From Chitinophagaceae bacterium (GTDB taxonomy: Bacteria; Bacteroidota; Bacteroidia; Chitinophagales; Chitinophagaceae), in the NCBI GenBank assembly GCA_947455215.1, contig CANGNA010000001.1:1-52799 (forward strand): 52,799 bases of DNA, written 5' to 3'. Shown here in pieces: positions 28,298 through 34,428 of this stretch. Every line of letters begins with the position of its first letter. Position 1 is the stretch's first letter. A program made the position numbers and the translations under genes. The notes beneath the pieces were generated by a model, which saw only the letters and a program-made list of their open reading frames with translations, ran no database searches and was not told where the DNA came from.

Positions 28298-29938
28298 TTA
28301 GTACTTCACAAATTTCGTGACGTATTGTGTGGTATTAGTGGAGGCCTTGATGATATACATACCAGCCGGCAGGTTACTGATGTTGTAGGTTGCCGTGTTG
28401 TTGACACCTTTGTTGAAGATATCTGAGAAGCCACCAACATACCTTCCGGCCATATCCATTACACGGAAATTCACGGTGCCGGCTTCCTTTAGCGTTACTG
28501 TAATGCCCAGGTCGTTATGCGTAGGGTTGGGGGTGATCTCTACTAAAGGATTGCCTGAAGGCGTTGGGGTATCTTTGATATTGAGCGCTGCTGCGGCACA
28601 TTGGAAGTTGGCAATACCATACCCTATATGGTTGCCGGGCGAAGTGTATTGACTGGCGCACACCCTGATGGCCTGTTTGATCATCGCCGGGGTAGCGTGT
28701 GGCTTACCCTGCCACAGGCACGCGGCGAAGCCGGCTATCTCTGGTGTAGATAATGATGTGCCGCTGTTGGAGCCGTAACCTGCTGAGGCGAATATGGCAG
28801 CGTTCTGGCCCATGCCACATACATCAGGTTTTATTTGTCCTGCTGCATTGGGGCCGTAGCCGCTGGCTGCTGCCACCACACCGCCTACATCTACATTACC
28901 TATAGTCAGTGCGCTGTCGGCATCGCCGGGGGTAAGCATATAGTGCCAGCCACCCTGTCCTTCATTACCGGCCGAGGCTACGAACAGGATACCTTTCTTA
29001 GTGGCAATGTTGGCCGCTTTGGCAGCCACGGTTGTCTTGCCATCTACCTGGGCATAAGTGAGGTCGAACTGAGAGTCGTCGAAAAAGTTGTAGCCAAGTG
29101 AGCACGATACTATGTCTGCGCCTACACTGTCGGCACGTTCCGTACCACAAAGCAGGTTCAGTAGTTCTATTGGTCGTTCTCCCGCAGCTTCTGTAACGTA
29201 GAGTGCGTACGATGCCAGCGGGGCAGCGCCCACAAATGTATCGGGCACATAGCCTGCCATGGTAGAGAGTACCTCTGTGCCATGATTGTCGTAATCGAAT
29301 ACCCAGGTGGTATCTAACACAAAATTATGCACATCTACCAGCCTGCCGGAGTTGCGCATGCTGTCGAAGCCGGGATGATAATCTGTCGCAATGAAACCCT
29401 GGTCCAGCACTGCTATCAGCATGCCGGTGCCTCTATAACCAATATCGTGCAGGTAGTTGCCGTTTACCAGCGCGGTCTGTGGCCACGTATTGCCATAATA
29501 TGCGGCATCCGATGTGGTTTTGGCGGCAACAGTGCCGGTGACGCTTTGCTTATGCAGCGTACCTGAATAATACCCAACGAACCTGGTGCTACTAACGAAA
29601 GCTATACCATCGAGTGCATGTATCTGGGTAGAATCGGAAAGGAGGATGACGCAGAGATTGAGCCAGCGGGATGTTTCGTGCAGTTTACCACCTGTAAGCA
29701 GGAGTACACTATCTACATATGCCCGTGTTACCGGCAAGTCGGTACTATCAACTACCAGTCCCTGGTTCTGGCGGCGGGCCAATGCACGAGCAGAAAGAAA
29801 AGAGGCGGAATCGGCGAGGGTAAAGGTATTATGCTGCTTGTCGGTAAAGTTTACCTGGTAGGCATACTGTACTGCTTTTGCCGGAATATGAGAAAGGCAA
29901 AATACAATAAGGATAAATAGGGTGAACCGCCTTGTCAT
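28298..29938 (-). CDS. secreted S8 (subtilisin) peptidase with T9SS sorting domain
   Basis: This 546-residue protease has a signal peptide (about 1-22), a short propeptide-like region, an S8 domain (about 150-450) and a C-terminal type A T9SS domain (about 470-546, from EITPNPTHNDLG). The triad is visible as Asp in MLIAVLDQGF near 175, His in DNHGTEVLSTMAG near 217 and Ser in SGTSLSTPEIAGF near 396. ASAGNEG near 322 supplies the oxyanion Asn. The enzyme is expected to be exported across the outer membrane and to degrade proteins outside the cell. It is preceded upstream on the same strand by a lipoprotein gene with only 8 bases between, so the two are probably one transcript. Confidence 0.95.
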   Translation of the reverse strand: MTRRFTLFILIVFCLSHIPAKAVQYAYQVNFTDKQHNTFTLADSASFLSARALARRQNQGLVVDSTDLPVTRAYVDSVLLLTGGKLHETSRWLNLCVILLSDSTQIHALDGIAFVSSTRFVGYYSGTLHKQSVTGTVAAKTTSDAAYYGNTWPQTALVNGNYLHDIGYRGTGMLIAVLDQGFIATDYHPGFDSMRNSGRLVDVHNFVLDTTWVFDYDNHGTEVLSTMAGYVPDTFVGAAPLASYALYVTEAAGERPIELLNLLCGTERADSVGADIVSCSLGYNFFDDSQFDLTYAQVDGKTTVAAKAANIATKKGILFVASAGNEGQGGWHYMLTPGDADSALTIGNVDVGGVVAAASGYGPNAAGQIKPDVCGMGQNAAIFASAGYGSNSGTSLSTPEIAGFAACLWQGKPHATPAMIKQAIRVCASQYTSPGNHIGYGIANFQCAAAALNIKDTPTPSGNPLVEITPNPTHNDLGITVTLKEAGTVNFRVMDMAGRYVGGFSDIFNKGVNNTATYNISNLPAGMYIIKASTNTTQYVTKFVKY

Positions 29939-29946
29939 GATCGTAC

Positions 29947-30720
29947 TTAGTTATGGTCAACCGCACGCATGATCACCGTGTAACCGGAAACACATGTTTC
30001 GTGGTTAGGGTGATATATGTAGTGCGTAAATTCTTTATACACCATACCAATGTTGTAGCCATACACAGCCTTTGAATAAGTGCGGTAAGCATACTGGGTG
30101 GTATCGAGTGCAGGGTTGAAAACAGTTTCGTTGTTTTCCAGTACCGTTACGGTATTGTCAACATTCATGTAACCGGTATTGAACGACTGGTACAGGTTCT
30201 GGTATGTGTAATTCCAGTTGTTGTAGAAAGCATAATCAGCATCTGCAACGGGTACAAACTGGTTGCCTTTCCAGGTGTTGCCTTCAACAATAGGGAACTC
30301 CATTTTTATGAACTGTGCACCGCCCTGTGTCCATAAAATGCAATCTGTAGGCGTGTTTGGTGGCGGCGTGGTAGTTAATGGCGGAACGATAGTAGGGGTA
30401 AGCAGTATGGTGTTGGAAGCGCGCCATGTAGCACCATCGTGTGGTCGGCTGGATACGCTCATGATATAAGACAGCCTGTTCTTGCTATCACGGAAAGTAT
30501 CTGTGATGGCGTATTTCAGCTGGCTCCTTGATTCGTATTGCGTGCAGTTGGCAGTGTCAAAGGTAACAGAATCAACGTTGTAGGTAACGTATTTGCCCAG
30601 TTGGATAGGGAAATAATTGAGGGTCTTATCACCGGTACCAGAGCTTGTTTTTTTGCAAGAGTACATGGTTGTGAAGCAAACTGCCAATGCCAGAATACTG
30701 AGTATGCTCTTTTTTGTCAT
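29947..30720 (-). CDS. hypothetical lipoprotein
   Basis: This 257-residue protein has a lipoprotein signal (FTTMYSC, Cys near 21) followed by Lys-Lys. The mature part begins with LNYFPIQLGKYVTYNVDSV, a pattern common in Bacteroidota lipoproteins of unknown role, and contains many short aromatic strands that suggest a beta-sandwich. A Pro/Thr-rich loop (PPLTTTPPPNTPTDC) lies near residue 115. It ends 8 bases before the subtilase gene on the same strand, so co-expression with that exported protease is likely. No enzymatic motif is visible. Confidence 0.75.
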   Translation of the reverse strand: MTKKSILSILALAVCFTTMYSCKKTSSGTGDKTLNYFPIQLGKYVTYNVDSVTFDTANCTQYESRSQLKYAITDTFRDSKNRLSYIMSVSSRPHDGATWRASNTILLTPTIVPPLTTTPPPNTPTDCILWTQGGAQFIKMEFPIVEGNTWKGNQFVPVADADYAFYNNWNYTYQNLYQSFNTGYMNVDNTVTVLENNETVFNPALDTTQYAYRTYSKAVYGYNIGMVYKEFTHYIYHPNHETCVSGYTVIMRAVDHN

Positions 30721-30961
30721 AGATGCCGTGTGATATTATTTAGCGTAAATTTAGTTAAAGAAGCGAAAATAACGATAATAAACGCAAAAAAAGAAGGATA
30801 GTAATTCAGATTGGTGTGGATAATGTTGATTGAATGGCTCAATTGCGCAATTTTTGTCGGAATCAGAATTGGCCAGAATTAGAGAATTTTCAGAATGGCT
30901 CTTATAGACAAGCTTAGGTTAGATTAAGCTTACCGTGACAGTGTGTGACTGCTCTAAAATG

Positions 30962-30991
30962 AAAAGTAGTCGGTTTGGGCCGACTACTTTT
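30962..30991. terminator. terminator of mnmA
   Basis: AAAAGTAGTCGG (30962-30973) pairs perfectly with CCGACTACTTTT (30980-30991). On the minus strand it lies just past the mnmA stop and ends in T-rich sequence. The 30721-30961 stretch next to it shows no gene. Confidence 0.8.
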
Positions 30992-31009
30992 TAAGTGTAT
31001 AGTTGATGT

Positions 31010-32113
31010 TTATAAACTAAACGGTGCTTTTTGCAGGATACCGCCGCCCATTACGTCGTCGCCTTCATAGAAAACGGCGCTCTGGCCGGGGGCAATACTG
31101 GTAACTGCGTGGTCGAACGCCACGTGCACGCCGCCATCTACCGGGGTAAGGATGCTCTGGCTGCCGGGTGTTTTGTAGCGTATTTTTGTTGTTGCTTCTG
31201 TTGGGCCGGTAATGCCATCGTACTTTATCCAGTTGATGCCCTTTACCACTGCCTCGCTTGCTTCCAGTTCATGCAGCTCGCCCAATACTACAGTGTTGGT
31301 CTCCGGGAGTATGTTGGTAACAAACATAGGCTTACCTAAAGCTATATCCAGCCCCTTACGCTGACCTATGGTGTAGAAAGGGTAGCCTTTGTGCTTGCCA
31401 ACTTTTTGTCCGTTGGTCAGTACAAAGTCGCCGCCATCCACGCGGGCTTCCAGCCCTGCAACGTTGCGCTTCAGGAAGCCGCGGTAGTCGTTATCTGGTA
31501 CAAAGCATATCTCGTAGCTTTCTGCTTTCTTAGATAATTCGGTGTAGCCCATATCAGCGGCCAGCTGGCGTACTTCGGTCTTCAGCATATCGCCCAGCGG
31601 GTAGATGCTGCGGCTCAGGCAATCCTGGCCCAGGCCCCACAGCACGTAGCTCTGGTCTTTGGTCAGATCTCGGGCTTTAGAAAGGATATGGCGGTTGTTC
31701 TCTTCGCGCACCTTTACATAGTGGCCTGTGGCTATGAAGTCGCAACCCAATGCATTGGCACGCTTCAGCAGGGCGCTCCATTTTATATGTGTGTTGCACA
31801 GCACGCACGGATTGGGTGTGCGGCCGGCAATGTATTCGTCGACAAAATTATTGATGACATGATCGCCGAACTCCTCGCGTATATCGAGGATGTAATGCGG
31901 GAAGCCGTGATCTACAGCGGCTTGGCGGGCATCGTTAAAAGAATCGAGGTTGCAACACCCTGTTTCTTTCTTGCCACCGCCCGATGAGGCGTAATCCCAT
32001 GTCTTCATGGTAATGCCCACTACTTCATACCCCTGCTCGTGCAGCATCAGTGCGCTCACGGTGCTGTCTATGCCGCCGCTCATTGCCACCAATACTTTAC
32101 CCATTTTACTCAT
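31010..32113 (-). CDS. mnmA: tRNA-specific 2-thiouridylase
   Basis: This 367-residue enzyme puts sulfur on U34 of tRNA-Lys, -Glu and -Gln. The N-terminal PP-loop AMSGGIDSTVSALML (from about residue 10) binds ATP. The two catalytic cysteines are in PNPCVLCN near 100 and SYEICFVPDNDYRGF near 200. DQSYVLWGL near 150 is the tRNA-binding signature, and the C-terminal beta-barrel ends with GQSAVFYEGDDVMGGGIL. All key residues are present and the length is normal. A second ATG three codons in is equally possible as the start. TACCTTTG on the minus strand at 32121-32128 is a likely -7 element only 7 bases upstream. Confidence 0.97.
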   Translation of the reverse strand: MSKMGKVLVAMSGGIDSTVSALMLHEQGYEVVGITMKTWDYASSGGGKKETGCCNLDSFNDARQAAVDHGFPHYILDIREEFGDHVINNFVDEYIAGRTPNPCVLCNTHIKWSALLKRANALGCDFIATGHYVKVREENNRHILSKARDLTKDQSYVLWGLGQDCLSRSIYPLGDMLKTEVRQLAADMGYTELSKKAESYEICFVPDNDYRGFLKRNVAGLEARVDGGDFVLTNGQKVGKHKGYPFYTIGQRKGLDIALGKPMFVTNILPETNTVVLGELHELEASEAVVKGINWIKYDGITGPTEATTKIRYKTPGSQSILTPVDGGVHVAFDHAVTSIAPGQSAVFYEGDDVMGGGILQKAPFSL

Positions 32114-32526
32114 AAGGGTGCAAAGGTACGTATTAGTCGTAAGTCATAAGTCGATAGTCGTAAGTGTGGGGATTGTTTGAATTAATGGGGGTATTGATGG
32201 GGGAGTCGTAGGTCGTAAGAGGTTGCTTATCGAAGTTCCACGCAAAGCACGCTAAGGGGGCGCAAAGTACGCAAAGGGTAGTTTTAAGCAGGCAGAGGGC
32301 GCAAAGGGGTGCTTAAGGTTCACGCAGAGAGCCGCGAAGATATTTCGCAAAGGGCCGCAAAGGTATTTGAGTGGGCAGAAGGCGCAAAGGTCCCGTTGTT
32401 GAGGGTTTTGTTCTGAATAGTCCCGGCCGGGAACTTAGGGTTTGCTATTCAGAACAAAAGAGATCGAACGTTGGCCTTTGGGTTTTGGTGTTTGGTATTT
32501 GGTGCCTGGTTCCTTGAGTTTCAGCA
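32114..32526. repeat. gene-free mosaic of degenerate repeats
   Basis: This 413-base gap holds no gene. It has, in order, AGTCGTAAGTC-type repeats (32143-32170 and 32205-32220), a run of about eight CGCAAAG-type units (32240-32390) with CACGCAGAGA-like variants, a perfect 15-bp inverted repeat (listed separately) and a TTTGGTGTTTGGTATTTGG-type run (about 32484-32515). Spacing is irregular, so it is not a CRISPR array. The motifs resemble dispersed intergenic repeats of Bacteroidota. Confidence 0.7.
32406..32459. repeat. perfect 15-bp inverted repeat with inner palindrome
   Basis: TTTTGTTCTGAATAG (32406-32420) is the exact complement of CTATTCAGAACAAAA (32445-32459). The 24-base loop contains the self-complementary TCCCGGCCGGGA (32421-32432). 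It has no T-tract. A repeat unit, a small folded element or a protein-binding site are all possible. Confidence 0.75.
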
Positions 32527-32877
32527 TTAAGGTTTAATCACCACTTCCGCCATGTAGCCGAATACTTTTACTTTCAGACCTATCTTAAGGGCAAACAGGT
32601 GGTTGCCTTTGGGCAGGTCGGCGATGTTTACTTTGTTGTCTTTGCGGTTTACTACGCCGCTTTGTTCTACTATACCCTGGTCGTCCATAATGTATAGTTC
32701 GGTGGCCTGTTTGGGCAGGTTTTTAAACTGTACATGGTCGCCGGTTATTTCCATGCGGGCGTTCTCGAGTATGGTGCGGGTTTTTGCAGCAAGAGTATTG
32801 CTTTTTGAGGAGCTGCTGCGTGCTGAGGCTGCGAATACTGATACTACAAGCAAGCCGGTGGTCATTAACTGTTTCAT
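32527..32877 (-). CDS. small secreted protein with T9SS-CTD-like fold
   Basis: This 116-residue protein has a signal peptide (about 1-20, ending ASARS) and a Ser/Lys-rich linker. Its remaining part resembles the C-terminal sorting domain: VQFKNLPKQATELYIMDDQG, then VNIADLPKGNHLFALKIG. In T9SS cargo such a domain follows a large catalytic part, which is missing here. The usual final Lys-rich strand is present as VFGYMAEVVIKP. It may be a stand-alone surface protein or a remnant of a larger gene. It has no close partner gene. The ATG start is supported by the signal peptide. Confidence 0.6.
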   Translation of the reverse strand: MKQLMTTGLLVVSVFAASARSSSSKSNTLAAKTRTILENARMEITGDHVQFKNLPKQATELYIMDDQGIVEQSGVVNRKDNKVNIADLPKGNHLFALKIGLKVKVFGYMAEVVIKP

Positions 32878-32970
32878 GTGTGTACGTTTTTAACTGTTAC
32901 GTATATATGTCGCGGCACATGCAGTTTTTGTTACAGGGATTTGGGATATTTTTTTGTGGTATTTGTTTTA

Positions 32971-33001
32971 AGCTGTGGCACACTTAATGTGTGCCACAGC
33001 T
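32971..33001. terminator. palindrome after XRE/membrane operon
   Basis: AGCTGTGGCACAC (32971-32983) pairs perfectly with GTGTGCCACAGCT (32989-33001) around TTAAT. It lies just past the XRE gene stop (minus strand). The T-tract is weak, so termination is likely but not certain. Confidence 0.6.
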
Positions 33002-33015
33002 GTTTACATGGTCAT

Positions 33016-33216
33016 CTAATCACCCTCTTCCAGTTCAAATATCTCGTTCACGGGTTTGCCGAAGACGCGGGATATTTTAAGGGCCAGTACTGTTGACGGT
33101 ACGTACTTGCCGGCTTCTATGGTGTTGATGGTCTGTCGGGATACAGCTATCAGGTCGGCCAGTTGCGCCTGTGTCATATCTTTTATGGCGCGTTCTACTC
33201 TTATGGTGTTTTTCAT
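33016..33216 (-). CDS. XRE-family DNA-binding protein
   Basis: The 66 residues form a single helix-turn-helix of the XRE/Cro type: MTQAQLADLIAVSRQTINTI covers helices 2 and 3, and PSTVLALKISRVFGKPVNEI completes the five-helix bundle. This short form (YozG-like) usually accompanies a small membrane protein. Here it overlaps that gene by 4 bases. It probably represses its own operon. The stimulus is unknown. Confidence 0.92.
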   Translation of the reverse strand: MKNTIRVERAIKDMTQAQLADLIAVSRQTINTIEAGKYVPSTVLALKISRVFGKPVNEIFELEEGD

Positions 33217-33683
33217 GCTTCAGCGGTTTGGGCAAATTTTGGTTTGATATACAGGTTGTAATTGAACACAAGGATAAAGAGCACAAGGGTTACGAATACA
33301 TTGTAGAAAATGACGCTCAGATAGCTGCCGCCATAAACTGCGAAGGTGAGCAATAGGAAACTGGCATAGTTGGCATACACACCTATCTGTAAAGAGCGCA
33401 GCCTGATGAATGCGATGTATTCATCTTCATGCTTCTGGCGGGCAAAGGCGATCATGAATAATGAGATGATTGTGGCACCTATAGCTATCTCATCGGTAAG
33501 GTTGTTGTTGCCGCCTGTAAAATTGTCGGCCAGTTTACCTGTCAGGTTGTTTTGCCAGTTGGTGTCTAAGCATGTAAATACGAAGTCGTAATGGAAGTTG
33601 GCGATAAGCAGAGCAATTGAAGGCAACAATAAAATGAGGCCTGCGGTCCGGAAGCTGCGTGGCAGCAAAAGTGTGTTTTTCAT
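33213..33683 (-). CDS. four-helix membrane protein paired with XRE regulator
   Basis: This 156-residue protein has four hydrophobic segments (about 14-32, 65-83, 95-115 and 122-142). The loop between the first two, with LDTNWQNNLTGKLADNFTGG, is probably periplasmic. I recognise no named family, but a small polytopic protein next to a YozG-like XRE regulator is a recurrent arrangement in Bacteroidota and Firmicutes. The XRE gene overlaps its 3' end by 4 bases, so the two are co-translated. The ATG start gives a positively charged N-terminus (MKNTLLLPRSFR). Confidence 0.75.
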   Translation of the reverse strand: MKNTLLLPRSFRTAGLILLLPSIALLIANFHYDFVFTCLDTNWQNNLTGKLADNFTGGNNNLTDEIAIGATIISLFMIAFARQKHEDEYIAFIRLRSLQIGVYANYASFLLLTFAVYGGSYLSVIFYNVFVTLVLFILVFNYNLYIKPKFAQTAEA

Positions 33684-33830
33684 GTCGTATAATTTTTACC
33701 AAAAGTAAAGTTTATTTTACATTTTGTGAAACAAAATTTACTCTTAACAAATTTTTAAGAAAAGAGCTGGGTTCTATATTTTGCGGGTTATGCCTTTAAA
33801 AAAGTAGTAACTTTGAATAAATGCGTTGAT

Positions 33831-34043
33831 ATGAGTATTCACCCACAATATACTTTCGATAAGGACGGCAAACCGGTTGGCGTTTTTATTTCCATAGACG
33901 AGTGGGAACAGGTAGCAGATTCTCTGAACGTGGAGTTGCCTGATTGGCAAAAAAAAGGATTAGATATTGAATTAGAGAATATAGCTAATGATCCTTCTTA
34001 TTTGTTGAAATGGGATGATATAAAGGATAAGATATTGCTCTAA
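33831..34043 (+). CDS. antitoxin of ParE-type toxin-antitoxin pair
   Basis: This 70-residue protein starts at the ATG at 33831; the alternative TTG at 33813 lies inside the -7 element TAACTTTG (33808-33815). Its first part (HPQYTFDKDGKPVGVFISID) is a beta-hairpin like that of Phd/RelB-type antitoxins, and its helical C-terminus (DWQKKGLDIELENI) would bind the toxin. Its stop overlaps the toxin start by one base (TAATG), giving translational coupling. Proteins of this kind neutralise ParE toxins and repress the operon. Confidence 0.75.
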   Translation: MSIHPQYTFDKDGKPVGVFISIDEWEQVADSLNVELPDWQKKGLDIELENIANDPSYLLKWDDIKDKILL

Positions 34044-34333
34044 TGATCTACACACCTCTTATCACCCCGGCAGCAGCAGTAGATATTGTTAATGCTGTTC
34101 AATATTACGAGCAGCAGTTGGAGGGGTTAGGCTCGAGATTTTCAACAGAAATGACAGATGCGGTCGGACGTATATGTACGCTGCCATTTTCTTTTTCCAT
34201 CCGCTACAGGAATGTCAGGGGTGTAAAACTCAAATCTTTCCCGTATCTACTTCTTTTTCAGATAAACGACAAGACCGCTACTGTTAGTATTTTGAGGGTA
34301 TATAGTACTTATCAAAAACCTCTCTGGAAATAG
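34043..34333 (+). CDS. RelE/ParE-family toxin
   Basis: The 96 residues match the RelE/ParE fold: an N-terminal helical hairpin (AAVDIVNAVQYYEQQLEGLG, with SRFSTEMTDAVGRI) and a beta-sheet (SIRYRNVRGVKLKSFPYLLL, then VSILRVYSTYQKP). The tight helical turn and the RGVKLKSFPY strand are typical of ParE, which poisons gyrase; RelE-type ribosome-dependent RNase activity would need other residues. It is coupled to the antitoxin by a one-base overlap. The gene looks intact. Confidence 0.85.
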   Translation: MIYTPLITPAAAVDIVNAVQYYEQQLEGLGSRFSTEMTDAVGRICTLPFSFSIRYRNVRGVKLKSFPYLLLFQINDKTATVSILRVYSTYQKPLWK

Positions 34334-34393
34334 CTGATCTTTAATGTTAGAGCAAGTTTTCCACACCACGCCCACAGCAGCATAAAATACAAC

Positions 34394-34423
34394 CTGCCAT
34401 CGCCTTATAAAAAATTATTTTTG
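34394..34423 (+). promoter_or_regulatory. mutS promoter, close to start codon
   Basis: TATTTTTG (34416-34423) matches the -7 consensus, and CTG at 34394-34396 is 19 bases upstream, one base from TTG. Only 5 bases separate the -7 box from the mutS ATG, so the transcript would be nearly or fully leaderless. Confidence 0.5.
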
Positions 34424-34428
34424 CGTAA

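Noticed and set aside
32230-32400. CRISPR-like array of CGCAAAG units
   Set aside because: Units are only about 7 bases, spacing is irregular, no constant spacer length exists and no cas gene is near.
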